Shown here piece after piece: positions 1-8,312 of a DNA stretch of 64,000 nucleotides. Each line of letters opens with the position of its first letter. Within the stretch, counting starts at the first letter, position 1. A program made the translations under genes and the position numbers. The notes under the pieces are model-generated. The model was given only the letters and a program-made list of their open reading frames with translations. It was not told where the DNA came from and did no database searches. The stretch is from IMG/VR virus record IMGVR_UViG_3300021090_000017, positions 1-64,000 of that record; one strand, written 5' to 3'. The DNA is from a virus.

Positions 1-332
1 GATTCTGGTTTGTCCATTGGAGATACAGTTACTGCTTCCTTAGCAACAATCTTAGGATAGAAAACTCTCAAGATAGGAAGAGTTAATGATTCATATGGGT
101 TTATTGCAAACATAGAATTTTCCAATAGGTTAATTCTTGTGTTCTCAGCTAAAAGCTTAAATACACCTCTGTCTTTCTTGTTCTCAATTGATTCTGCTAG
201 ACCTGCAACATAAGTGTTAAATGCTGTGTCGTCTGTTAGAATTTCCTTCATGTTACCTGGCTTTGATGGATCGATACCACTAATTTTTTTAGTAGTTCGA
301 TATACTTCTGTTAGAATTTCTTTCATACTCAT
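1..332 (-). CDS. major capsid protein, N-terminal part (gp23-like)
   Basis: Partial gene: it starts at 332 and runs off the left edge. The visible 110 residues contain NPYESLTLPILRVFYP and a following KEAVTVSPMD segment, typical of HK97-fold capsid proteins of T4-like and jumbo phages. The start has an AAGGAGG site 9 bases upstream. The N-terminus (MSMKEILTEVYR) resembles the ILKE-type leader shared by putative packaged proteins in this window, and T4 gp23 also loses an N-terminal region to the prohead protease. It lies downstream of the protease gene, as in T4. Family assignment is from recalled motifs. Confidence 0.8.
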   Translation of the reverse strand, partial: MSMKEILTEVYRTTKKISGIDPSKPGNMKEILTDDTAFNTYVAGLAESIENKKDRGVFKLLAENTRINLLENSMFAINPYESLTLPILRVFYPKIVAKEAVTVSPMDKPE

Positions 333-387
333 GGTTATATTCCTCCTTATGGAATTATGTTGTTTAACATCTACAACTTAACATCTA

Positions 388-798
388 CTATTTTAATATT
401 CTCTTATTTACAATCTCCATTGTGGTTTGTAAATATTTGTTCATTCTTGTATCATCAATTGAATTTAAATTATTTAATATATCTGACATTTCCTTTTTCA
501 AATCTCCATATAACATCCCAAAGGAGTTCAATTGTTCAATACGTTCAACTAACTTCTTAATCTTTTTCTTTCTTTCTAATACTATTACTTTTTGCTCTAA
601 CTTCTTTTTACTCTCTAATAAAAAATTCTTCTTCTTATTTATATTATTTTCTAATAATCTAATCTGTCTTTCTTTATCTAAATGTAAGTCATCAATTAAT
701 GGCTTAACTTTATATATAATTTTATCAGCTAAATCTACTTTAGCTTGATCTATATTTTCAATATTAATATCATGGTAATCAGTTATTTCTATATTCAT
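388..798 (-). CDS. coiled-coil protein between protease and capsid genes (scaffold candidate)
   Basis: The 136 residues are almost entirely helical and Lys/Glu/Leu-rich, with a predicted coiled coil over about residues 25-110. A GGAGTGA site precedes the start, and the gene overlaps the preceding gene by 4 bases. T4 encodes its core scaffold gp22 at this position, between protease gp21 and capsid gp23. A core or scaffold role is inferred from position and composition only; no sequence family was recognised. Confidence 0.6.
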   Translation of the reverse strand: MNIEITDYHDINIENIDQAKVDLADKIIYKVKPLIDDLHLDKERQIRLLENNINKKKNFLLESKKKLEQKVIVLERKKKIKKLVERIEQLNSFGMLYGDLKKEMSDILNNLNSIDDTRMNKYLQTTMEIVNKRILK

Positions 799-1100
799 TT
801 TTCACTCCCTAAAGATTCTAATAGTTTCGAAGTGGTACCAATAATAAATATCTCTAAATCAACTAATTTCTTTTCAAAATCATCATCAATTGTTTTAGCA
901 TTTTCAATCATTTGATTTTGTTTAATTTCTTTATCTTTTAAATCATTAATAATTATATCTAACTTTTTAACTTGGTCATAATTAACAAATCTTGTGTCAT
1001 TTTTACATATCAAAAATATTTCGTCGATAATTGATGAAATAGTTTCTTTATTTGTGTTATGTTCTGAGGTGGATTTAAAATCGGATTTCAATAATTCCAT
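795..1100 (-). CDS. small helical head-module protein, unknown
   Basis: A 101-residue charged helical protein starting with MELLKSDFKS. It has an AAGGGG site and no recognised domain. It is translationally coupled (4-base overlap) to the coiled-coil protein downstream. Its message would start at the L-type promoter near 1180-1199 and pass a very long hairpin. A capsid-assembly accessory role is inferred from location. Confidence 0.6.
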   Translation of the reverse strand: MELLKSDFKSTSEHNTNKETISSIIDEIFLICKNDTRFVNYDQVKKLDIIINDLKDKEIKQNQMIENAKTIDDDFEKKLVDLEIFIIGTTSKLLESLGSEK

Positions 1101-1122
1101 GAGTTTACCCCTTTTCGATATG

Positions 1123-1174
1123 GAATGATTCTAACTGTAAATTTTCAAATTTTTTTTACAGTTAGAATCATTCC
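1123..1174 (-). other. long perfect hairpin in an mRNA leader
   Basis: A roughly 20-bp inverted repeat (GGAATGATTCTAACTGTAAA and its complement) flanks a T/A-rich loop. It lies between an upstream L-type promoter motif and the start at 1100. It could end transcription from the gene upstream, or act as an RNA stabiliser or RNase III site in the leader of the capsid-gene message. There is no clean U-tract after the stem on either strand. Confidence 0.6.
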
Positions 1175-1178
1175 CAAA

Positions 1179-1199
1179 ATTTTTAGATCTGTTCTTATC
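1179..1199 (-). promoter_or_regulatory. L-type promoter motif (variant)
   Basis: On the minus strand it reads AAGAACAGATCTAAAAAT, matching the AGAACA box and, less well, the TATAAAT box of the recurrent motif. It sits just upstream of the hairpin leader and the 1100 start, next to the high-demand capsid genes. Confidence 0.5.
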
Positions 1200-1205
1200 A
1201 ATAAA

Positions 1206-1658
1206 TTAGCACTTTTTAATACATGCTTCTTTAGCATTACCCTTTAGGTCTTCACATTTCTTTTTACATCTAGCCTTTTTTACTTTCCAAAGTGCATATC
1301 CAGCAGCTCCAATTCCAACGGCAGCCGCAGCTTTTATTTTTTTGTGTTGAGATCCTGCTGCTGCACCAATTATATAATGAGATTTATCTCCTGTTTGTTT
1401 TTCAACTCTTTTATTAAATTTATCCATATGTTTATTTCTAATGGTTTCAAGTTTTTTTGCCTTATCTTTAAACTCTTTTCCCTCAACACCAGTTTTAAAC
1501 ACATCTTCTGCCCAACCCTTACTATCTCTTTTTACCATTTTTTTAGCTACATCAGTTGATTTCTTTTGTTGTTTATATCCTTTTTTAAAATCATCCCAAC
1601 CTTCTTTAGTAATCTCACTAACTGCTTCTTTTAAAATTTGACTGTATGTCTTTGACAT
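1206..1658 (-). CDS. putative packaged head protein with capsid-targeting-like leader and CxxxC tail
   Basis: The ATG at 1658 is preferred over an upstream extension because AAGGAGA lies 8 bases before it. The N-terminus, MSKTYSQILKEAVSEITKEG, belongs to the ILKE leader family, which resembles the T4 internal-protein targeting sequence cut by gp21. A basic middle region precedes an Ala/Gly-rich hydrophobic stretch (about residues 105-128). The C-terminus carries two CxxxC motifs (CKKKC ... CIKKC). The gene follows the protease. A packaged, cleaved internal protein is inferred; the function of the body is unknown. Confidence 0.65.
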   Translation of the reverse strand: MSKTYSQILKEAVSEITKEGWDDFKKGYKQQKKSTDVAKKMVKRDSKGWAEDVFKTGVEGKEFKDKAKKLETIRNKHMDKFNKRVEKQTGDKSHYIIGAAAGSQHKKIKAAAAVGIGAAGYALWKVKKARCKKKCEDLKGNAKEACIKKC

Positions 1659-1689
1659 ATTAGTATTCTCCTTAATATTTTTAATTATA

Positions 1690-2361
1690 TTATACCCACT
1701 TCTTATAGAATTTAATTGCACCTTCTTGAACTAACTTGTCAAAATGATTTGCAAGATAACATTTCCCATCCATAGTGCAAATAACTCTTCCGCTTGATTT
1801 TTCTTCTAAATAATTGAAGTGCTCAAATTTAACCTGTCTTTCGTCAATAACTGCTTTTTGATGTGATGGTCTTGAAACAATATCATAAGATATAATAGTT
1901 AAAGGAGACTTAACATAATTACCATCCATTCTTCTTTCTAACTCGGCGAGTCCGCGCATAGACGTACCAATAGATGTCTTATCTCTAATCAATGCTAACA
2001 ATTCTCTTCCATGAAAATTAGATAAGGTTTCAAATTCTCCTACTAGTAAATTACCTTGCCAATCCCAATCTCTAATAATATGTGAAGTCTCTTTCAATAG
2101 AACAGTTGTTTGTCTCTGTTCATTAAATGAATTATCACTAGTAATTAAAGGATGATCCATTTCCCCATAGAAACTTCTACCTTTAATCATTCCTTCACAG
2201 TCTCTAATAGCTTGTTCAAGAACAGCCTTAGGATATACTCTTCCGTTTCTATTTTTTTCGTCAGCTGTTTGAATGGTCATCTTAAATATAGCTTTTCCTG
2301 GCGAAAAACTTTGTACATCTGCTTCTTGAATTAAAGCTTGCTCCTGTAAAAAGAATGACAT
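1690..2361 (-). CDS. prohead core protease (gp21-like, S80 family)
   Basis: A 223-residue protein similar in size to T4 gp21. Near residue 20 it begins the prohead-protease fold, and it shows NRNGRVYP, then GEMDHP (candidate catalytic His) and GTSMRG (candidate catalytic Ser), followed by a VSRPSH segment near residue 163. In the family it matures the prohead by cutting scaffold, capsid and internal proteins after (L/I)xE. Its own N-terminus contains possible self-cleavage sites (FLQE, LIQE). It lies between the portal/acidic genes and the capsid gene, in T4-like order. Confidence 0.85.
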   Translation of the reverse strand: MSFFLQEQALIQEADVQSFSPGKAIFKMTIQTADEKNRNGRVYPKAVLEQAIRDCEGMIKGRSFYGEMDHPLITSDNSFNEQRQTTVLLKETSHIIRDWDWQGNLLVGEFETLSNFHGRELLALIRDKTSIGTSMRGLAELERRMDGNYVKSPLTIISYDIVSRPSHQKAVIDERQVKFEHFNYLEEKSSGRVICTMDGKCYLANHFDKLVQEGAIKFYKKWV

Positions 2362-2394
2362 ATTATTTATCTCCCTATTAAAATTTTATAATTA

Positions 2395-4173
2395 TTATTT
2401 ATCTTCAGTAGCTTTTTCCTTCTCTTCCATATATTCTTTTAAATAATCATAGATTTCTTTTAAGAAACCATAATATCCAATAATAATTCCATCTATTCTA
2501 TCTCTGAATAAACCGAAGTTTGAAATAACTGTATTAAATAAATCTATACTCTTTGAAATATATGCTCTCATTTTTGTAAGTTTAGAATCAAGAATAGTTG
2601 ATAAATACGAATCAATAGAAACTAATCTTGAGTGTATTTTCTTTAATTCATAAACTCTAGTTACTTCATTATATGATAATGGTGGACCTGGGGGTACCAT
2701 TCCTGCTGCTCCGCCCATGCTTGGATCAGTCATACCCATAGCATTTGGGTCCATTCCTCCGCCCATACCACCCATAGAAGGATCCATCCCAGTAGCACCA
2801 CCTGGCATTCCGCCAGTCATCATACTTGGGTCCATTCCTGGCTGTCCTGTTGGTGGCATACCTACACCTTGTTGTGGTGGCATACCCATAGAAGGATCCA
2901 TACCTGGCATTCCACCTCCCATTGCATTAGGATCTTGCATTGGTTGTTGTCCCATCATACTTGGGTCCATTCCTGGCTGTCCTGCTGGTGGCATACCCAT
3001 AAAAGGATCTTGCATTTGGGGTTGCTGTCCACTCATTACATTATTTGGATCTAATCCTGGCTGCATACCACTAGCCATTGTAGATGGGTCAAAGCTTACA
3101 GGTGGTTGTTGAGCAGCAATTGCATTAGGATCTTGCATTGGTTGTTGAGGAATCATACCTGGCTGACCCATCTGGAATTGATTGGGTTGTGGCTGAGGAG
3201 ATTTTTGTTGTGGAATTCCTTGTTCAGTTACTTCATCCTCATCACTATTCTTCTTTTTTGGTATTCCAAAATCATTTCCATCATCTTCATCTGTATCATT
3301 AGTTTCATCACTAGCATCTTCTTCATTATCTTTTTTTTGACGATAATATTTTAAATCAGCTAGCATATCAGAATCATGTCTTCCTTCACTTCCTTCTTCA
3401 TCCTCTGGGTCAGACTCATCTGATGTTTCTTCATCACCAGATATATCATCTTGAGGAACTTCCTCATCAGGAAGTGTTTCATCAGGAATTTCTTCATCAC
3501 TAGGAATGTCATCTGTTTGTGGTTCATCATATGGGTTACTGTCATCTGGCATTTCTTCATCGCTAGAAATATCATCTTGAGGAACTTCCTCATCAGGAAG
3601 TGTTTCATAATCTGGTATTTCTTCTCCAGTATCCTGACTCATATCATCTTGAGGTAATTCTTCTCCTGTAATATCTTGATTAGGATCTTCAACACCATTA
3701 GGTATTTCTTCTCCAGTATCATCTGTTTGTGGTTCATCATATGGGTTACTGTCATCTGGCATTTCTTCGCCAGTATCTTGACCACTAATATCTTCTGGTT
3801 GTTCTCCAGACATATCATCTTGAGGTAATTCTTCGCCAGTATCTTGACCACTAATATCTTCTGGCTGCTCTTCTCCTGATATAGAAGGCATCTCACCTGG
3901 GACTTCTTCTCCATTATTATCCTCAGGCATATCATCTTTCTTCATTTGTTTAGGATCACCACCAGAAAACATTCCATTAAATATAGTTTTCTTTAGATTA
4001 TCAAACCCACCTTCTAATGAATCACTATCAGTGGGCATAGATATAACATCTGGTGTACTAGGTTCAATTGTTGGTTCGTCTAACATTCTTCTTCTCTCGA
4101 AGATGCTAATCATATTAGATTCTTTAATATATCTTTTTTCTAAAAGATCATGTATATTCTTATTCTTACTCAT
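2395..4173 (-). CDS. large acidic, repeat-rich prohead core protein candidate
   Basis: A 592-residue low-complexity protein between portal and protease. Residues about 70-270 are Asp/Glu/Pro-rich imperfect repeats (SGEQPEDISGQDTGEE, NPYDEPQTDD). Residues about 325-490 are Gly/Pro/Met/Gln-rich (GQPGMDPSMM repeats). The last 100 residues are helical (YELKKIHSRL onward). T4 encodes small acidic core proteins (gp67, gp68) here. The strongly acidic composition fits a scaffold degraded by the protease. The N-terminal HDLLEKRYIKES and IFE segments offer cleavage-like sites. Exact role inferred. Confidence 0.65.
   Translation of the reverse strand: MSKNKNIHDLLEKRYIKESNMISIFERRRMLDEPTIEPSTPDVISMPTDSDSLEGGFDNLKKTIFNGMFSGGDPKQMKKDDMPEDNNGEEVPGEMPSISGEEQPEDISGQDTGEELPQDDMSGEQPEDISGQDTGEEMPDDSNPYDEPQTDDTGEEIPNGVEDPNQDITGEELPQDDMSQDTGEEIPDYETLPDEEVPQDDISSDEEMPDDSNPYDEPQTDDIPSDEEIPDETLPDEEVPQDDISGDEETSDESDPEDEEGSEGRHDSDMLADLKYYRQKKDNEEDASDETNDTDEDDGNDFGIPKKKNSDEDEVTEQGIPQQKSPQPQPNQFQMGQPGMIPQQPMQDPNAIAAQQPPVSFDPSTMASGMQPGLDPNNVMSGQQPQMQDPFMGMPPAGQPGMDPSMMGQQPMQDPNAMGGGMPGMDPSMGMPPQQGVGMPPTGQPGMDPSMMTGGMPGGATGMDPSMGGMGGGMDPNAMGMTDPSMGGAAGMVPPGPPLSYNEVTRVYELKKIHSRLVSIDSYLSTILDSKLTKMRAYISKSIDLFNTVISNFGLFRDRIDGIIIGYYGFLKEIYDYLKEYMEEKEKATEDK
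3394..3900. repeat. internal tandem/dispersed coding repeats
   Basis: Direct repeats within the acidic gene. A segment of about 50 bases (3509-3559) recurs almost exactly at 3719-3769, a second (3449-3483) recurs at 3571-3606, and a third (3776-3801) at 3842-3867. They encode the acidic PEDISGQ/DDSNPYDEPQ units. Such repeats are prone to copy-number change. Confidence 0.75.
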
Positions 4174-4176
4174 ATT

Positions 4177-6153
4177 TTAAAATCCTCCGCCCCCAGGAAT
4201 GCCGCCGCCCATTCCACCCATTCCTCCATTTAAGTTTCCCATTCCTTCCATGCCGGTTTGGTCTTGTTCACCACCTGGGGTAGTATTTAAATTTTTATCT
4301 ATCTTTGAACTAATCTCATAATTTTTAAGTTCTTCCCAATCAATACCAGTTAGATACTTCTTCTTTGAATATTCTCTTGGAATACCAATTTCTTCTAATG
4401 ATCTAATTAAACTAACTAAGTCTGTTATATATTTTGATTCTCTTTCAAATTGTAATGACTTTGGAGGAGCAAATGAAATATGTACATTTGTCAATACATC
4501 TAATGACATTTCAGGATCATATAGAGTATAAACTTTCTCTATCAATGCATTTATTTGTTCGGATAAATACTTCTGATGCCCTATAATAGTTCTAGCAAAA
4601 AGAATATTCTCTTCACTTAAAGCTGACTTATTAGATAAATTTTCTTCTATGTTTAAGAAAGCTGCAGGAACTCCTAATGAAGCAACTAATGAATCTCTTA
4701 CAAATTTTAATTCTTCAACTTTAGATCTTGCATCAGAACCTGCATCTTGGAATGAACTAACATCAACAAAATTCTTTCCATCTTTTCTAGGAAGATATAT
4801 ATCTTCAAAAGTTGAAATCATTGATGGTATTGTATCTACACTACCAAATGAATCAAGACTTACTTTTCTCTTATTGAATGTTTCTTTTAATTCTTCAATA
4901 ACATTCTTAGCATCTCGTGGTAATCCTATTTCAACTTCAATCTTTCTCTTCTCAGTTGATCTATTGATTCTTTGAATTGCAATAGCTGTTTCCATTGAAA
5001 CCAATACTTTAGATAAGAATACAGTAGAGTCAAATATACTTTCTCCATAAGGAAAATATTTAGTAGAAGGAACTGTGAAGTGTTGCATTCTCTCAGGTGG
5101 AACATATCTAATTTCCATTGTAGAAATTAAATTAGCAGGGGTTGCCATTCTTTTAACTAGTTCTTTTAATTCATCAATATCAGTTATTTCACCCATCTGA
5201 GGGATTTTTGTTTGAAGATTTTTTAGAATATTCATGCATATACTATTTACAGCTTGGTCTTCTAATGATGCAACTTGAGCAACTCCAAACTTAGGAAATA
5301 CTAAGTAACCAAAACATATAGGAAACATGCTACTTTGAAGTTTAACTACTCTATCAGGCTCATGATAAACTAACATTAAATCTATTAGTTTCTTTTCATT
5401 TCTTATCGTAGTATCATCAATTTGTACATCTTCATATAAATAATTTTGACCATCTACTTCTCCTAAATATTGTCTAGTCTCTTCATATAAACTATAGTCT
5501 ATTTTTATTTTAATAGAACTAACTTCATCAATATTCTCAACTATTATATTATCATTATTTCTATTTTCTAATCCTTCTAATATTAAAGATCTTGAAAGAA
5601 GAGCTCTCTTTGAGTTAGTAACTTCACAATAAAAATCTCCATATAATAATGTATTTTTAACAATTACATTTAGATTTTTCTCTAACTTTAGTTTAGTTAT
5701 TAATTCTTTAACTGAAGTAACCTTATTATCTGTTTGGATTGAATCGTCATCTTCCATTAATTTTTTTGGTTTAATTTCTAATGCAACCTTAGTAATATCA
5801 TCTGGAGATAAAATGTTATCCACTATAACATTCAATGCTCTATGACAATAGTTTATATTAGTTACAATTGATTGGTATAATTTATATCTATTTAACTTCC
5901 CAGCTTGACCAAATGACGCTGGAGATGCCATTCCTTGATTGAATGAATTTCCTTCTCCTTGTTTAAAAGAAAAACTATTTCCAAATTGTTTACTAATTAA
6001 ATTTTTAACTAAATTTATATAACTCTTACTAGTAGTAGTTTGTCTAAATGAAGATATATCTTTAATAGCTTGATCTAAAGATTTATCTATATCTTCAGTA
6101 GAGGTATTTAATATAGTTTTTCTTAGTTTCTCAAAAGAGTCTTTTACTGACAT
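4177..6153 (-). CDS. portal vertex protein (gp20-like)
   Basis: A 658-residue protein, somewhat longer than T4 gp20 (524 residues). Central segments typical of T4-type portals are visible: RALNVIVDNILSPDD near residue 110, then the NRSTEKRKIEVEIG and IYLPRKDGKNFVDVSSFQ region, followed by PAAFLNIEENLSNKSALSEE. The C-terminus ends in a Gly/Met-rich tail. It forms the dodecameric DNA-entry ring on which the prohead core assembles. It lies 4 bases upstream of the acidic core candidate. Identification is by motif recall and gene order. Confidence 0.85.
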   Translation of the reverse strand: MSVKDSFEKLRKTILNTSTEDIDKSLDQAIKDISSFRQTTTSKSYINLVKNLISKQFGNSFSFKQGEGNSFNQGMASPASFGQAGKLNRYKLYQSIVTNINYCHRALNVIVDNILSPDDITKVALEIKPKKLMEDDDSIQTDNKVTSVKELITKLKLEKNLNVIVKNTLLYGDFYCEVTNSKRALLSRSLILEGLENRNNDNIIVENIDEVSSIKIKIDYSLYEETRQYLGEVDGQNYLYEDVQIDDTTIRNEKKLIDLMLVYHEPDRVVKLQSSMFPICFGYLVFPKFGVAQVASLEDQAVNSICMNILKNLQTKIPQMGEITDIDELKELVKRMATPANLISTMEIRYVPPERMQHFTVPSTKYFPYGESIFDSTVFLSKVLVSMETAIAIQRINRSTEKRKIEVEIGLPRDAKNVIEELKETFNKRKVSLDSFGSVDTIPSMISTFEDIYLPRKDGKNFVDVSSFQDAGSDARSKVEELKFVRDSLVASLGVPAAFLNIEENLSNKSALSEENILFARTIIGHQKYLSEQINALIEKVYTLYDPEMSLDVLTNVHISFAPPKSLQFERESKYITDLVSLIRSLEEIGIPREYSKKKYLTGIDWEELKNYEISSKIDKNLNTTPGGEQDQTGMEGMGNLNGGMGGMGGGIPGGGGF

Positions 6154-6166
6154 TTATAGCTCCTTT

Positions 6167-6631
6167 TTATCTTCTCTTATTAAGTAAATTACTTAATGTA
6201 GTTTCAGCTGAATTAAAAGTATTATTTTTATTAATCATATCATCTACTTGGTTTTGTCTAATTTCATCTCCTTCAAATCTTGTGTTGAAGTAATCTATTA
6301 AATTTAAAATCAATGTTTCTTTATCTCCATATAAATACATTAAATCTCTCTCTAATCTAGGCCCAATAAATCTAAGAACTAATTTAGAAAAATCTTTGGC
6401 AGCTGCAGTAACTTCATCTTCAGAAGGTTTTGTAGCCTCAAGAGAGAATATTAAAATTCTATCTTTATGAATCATATCATATGCTTTCTCTTCATGAAAT
6501 TGAAGGACCGCAAGATATGAATTAAATTTATCTATATATTCTAATGAAACCTTTCTATAAAAATATTTACTTATAGAAAAACAAAGTAATATAAAACCTA
6601 ATGTTGCAATTAAAGATAAAAATGTATTCAC
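6167..6631 (-). CDS. membrane-anchored helical protein upstream of portal
   Basis: A 154-residue protein with one N-terminal transmembrane helix (about residues 5-24) followed by a helical soluble domain. No family recognised. It lies 14 bases upstream of the portal. Prohead assembly in T4 starts on the inner membrane, so a membrane anchor beside the portal gene could serve initiation, but this is inference. Confidence 0.6.
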   Translation of the reverse strand: MNTFLSLIATLGFILLCFSISKYFYRKVSLEYIDKFNSYLAVLQFHEEKAYDMIHKDRILIFSLEATKPSEDEVTAAAKDFSKLVLRFIGPRLERDLMYLYGDKETLILNLIDYFNTRFEGDEIRQNQVDDMINKNNTFNSAETTLSNLLNKRR

Positions 6632-6639
6632 GTTATCTC

Positions 6640-6864
6640 CTAATCTGAAATTGTATCCACATGTTCAGTTTCTTCTTTAATAGAAACTGCTATGATCTTA
6701 TTTGGTCTAATTACATGATTACCACTTGTTGTTTTTAATATTACTATTTTATTAACATCAAATATTTCAGACATCTTTTTAGTATAAGTATCTAAATCTG
6801 TGTTATCATTATCTTGAATGATAATAGGATTCTTTCTTTCATAAAAAATAGATATATTCTTCAT
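6640..6864 (-). CDS. small head-module protein, unknown
   Basis: 74 residues if started at the ATG at 6864, which has a GAAAGGTGA site; an in-frame GTG lies 9 bases upstream. It contains a compact beta-rich segment (IVILKTTSGNHVIRPNKIIAVSI). No domain recognised. It is part of the operon leading to the portal. Confidence 0.6.
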   Translation of the reverse strand: MKNISIFYERKNPIIIQDNDNTDLDTYTKKMSEIFDVNKIVILKTTSGNHVIRPNKIIAVSIKEETEHVDTISD

Positions 6865-6869
6865 ATATT

Positions 6870-7163
6870 TCACCTTTCAAAAAATTTCTCTTCATTTAAA
6901 AAAGATTCTAATATAGTTTCATGTTTGATTTCTTTATTATTATTTTGTTCTTGATTTTGTTTAGATATAATTCTTACATTTTTATTTTCAACTTCTACAT
7001 TTTCTTCTATCAAATAATCATTTATTGATTCTGATTTAAATTTAGATTTTATTTTATTTATTTCAATTTCAGTTCCTATAAAGGTAAGTGGTGTTCTACA
7101 TAACTTATTTCTAATATATAACATTCTTCCAGGAGTTTTAACTGTAAGTTTAAAGTTCTTCAT
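6870..7163 (-). CDS. small head-module protein, unknown
   Basis: A 97-residue charged protein with a basic N-terminus (MKNFKLTVKTPGRMLYIRNKLCR) and an Asn/Glu-rich C-terminus ending ILESFLNEEKFFER, where the ESFLNE and KFFE segments resemble (L/F)xE cleavage sites. It is the first gene after the 7188-7222 terminator. No family recognised. Confidence 0.55.
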   Translation of the reverse strand: MKNFKLTVKTPGRMLYIRNKLCRTPLTFIGTEIEINKIKSKFKSESINDYLIEENVEVENKNVRIISKQNQEQNNNKEIKHETILESFLNEEKFFER

Positions 7164-7187
7164 TCTATTTTTCCTTTCAGACCATGT

Positions 7188-7222
7188 AAAAAAAGACGGG
7201 TAGCTTTAACTACCCGTCTTTT
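7188..7222 (-). terminator. Rho-independent terminator
   Basis: The stem AAGACGGGTAG/CTACCCGTCTT has a 6-base loop and, on the minus strand, a run of T residues. It ends the message of the acidic protein encoded at 7243-8223. Confidence 0.85.
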
Positions 7223-7242
7223 AAGTCTAAATTAAACTTATT

Positions 7243-8223
7243 TTATGCTCTTGTATCTTTTGAACTAATTTTATCGTCTTCCATAAAAAATGATTCTAAT
7301 TCTGATAATTTCTTTTCTGTATCATCTTCATCTTCATCATTATCTTCTGTGCTAGCATCTTTCTTATCATCAGCATCAGGCTCTTTATGGGAATCTTCCT
7401 CTTCTTCTTTTTCTTCTGCTTCTACTTGCTCTCTAAACATTTGGAACATTTCTTCGATATGTTCCTTGGTAATTTTCTTTTCTGGATCTTCTACTGTTCC
7501 ACCCTTACCATCTTTTGACTCGGCAGGATCTCCTGCTGGTTCAGTATCTGGTTCATCACTTGCTTCTTTTCCATCAATCTTTGAATCAGCTTCCATTTGC
7601 TCAATTAATTTTGAAAGAATTGCATTCTCAGCTGTCAATTCTTTTTTTTCTTCCTTTTCTTCCTTTTCCTCATATGAATCATTATCATCATTTGATGAAC
7701 CTTTACCAACTACTTTTAATGGAGTTCCGCCTTCTTTCATTTCACTCTCCATTAACATTCTAATAGCTTCTGAAACTTTTTCTACTTCTTTATCATCTTC
7801 TTTATCTTCTTTATCTTCACCTTCTTTATCTTCTTCTTTATCTTCACCTTCTTCTTTGTGCTCTTCATCATCTTCTTTCAATGTTCCAGATGTTTCGCCG
7901 GCAATATCTTTTTCAATCTGGTCCATTGATGCATCTCCACCCTTACCATCTGTTGATGCTGCGATATCACCTACTGGTTCAGTATCAGGTTCATCGTTTA
8001 CTGGGTTATCAATCTTTGTGTCTGACTCTTGTTCCTTGAAATAATATCTTTCAAGAATTGAGGCTGCATCTGATGTTTTTTTGTTTGTTTCATATCCGTC
8101 TAGTTTTCCATCATAACCTATGATGTTGTCTAGCATTGGTCCTTTAACATCTACCTTTGACGCATTAGTTGTATAATCGCCAGATGCTGCTTCTTTTAAT
8201 AACTGAATATAAGATTTCTTCAT
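7243..8223 (-). CDS. acidic protein with capsid-targeting-like leader (prohead core candidate)
   Basis: A 326-residue, very acidic protein. The N-terminus, MKKSYIQLLKEAASGDY, belongs to the ILKE leader family. A unit of about 40 residues is duplicated (NDEPDTEPVGD... and SDEPDTEPAGD..., both ending DGKGG). Glu/Lys/Asp runs fill residues 115-150 and 180-195. Several (L/I)xE and FxE sites are visible. It has its own L-type promoter (8277-8295) and terminator. A packaged or core protein processed by the prohead protease is inferred. Confidence 0.6.
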   Translation of the reverse strand: MKKSYIQLLKEAASGDYTTNASKVDVKGPMLDNIIGYDGKLDGYETNKKTSDAASILERYYFKEQESDTKIDNPVNDEPDTEPVGDIAASTDGKGGDASMDQIEKDIAGETSGTLKEDDEEHKEEGEDKEEDKEGEDKEDKEDDKEVEKVSEAIRMLMESEMKEGGTPLKVVGKGSSNDDNDSYEEKEEKEEKKELTAENAILSKLIEQMEADSKIDGKEASDEPDTEPAGDPAESKDGKGGTVEDPEKKITKEHIEEMFQMFREQVEAEEKEEEEDSHKEPDADDKKDASTEDNDEDEDDTEKKLSELESFFMEDDKISSKDTRA

Positions 8224-8276
8224 TTTGTACTTCCTCCTAGATAAGTTAAGTATTTAATAAAATACTTTTAGATCAA

Positions 8277-8295
8277 ATTTTTATTATGTTCTTCC
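8277..8295 (-). promoter_or_regulatory. L-type promoter motif
   Basis: On the minus strand it reads AGAACATAATAAAAAT, 54 bases before the start at 8223. A short AAGTATTT/AAATACTT hairpin lies in the leader. Confidence 0.6.
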
Positions 8296-8312
8296 AATTA
8301 TAAGTTTGGTTT

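Noticed and set aside
2717-3112. Plus-strand Pro/Gly/Ile-rich ORF opposite the acidic gene
   Set aside because: It is the complement of the low-complexity repeats of the minus-strand gene, with no ribosome site.
7349-8044. 231-codon Ser-rich plus-strand ORF
   Set aside because: Antisense shadow of the Glu/Asp-rich packaged-protein gene; no ribosome site or promoter.
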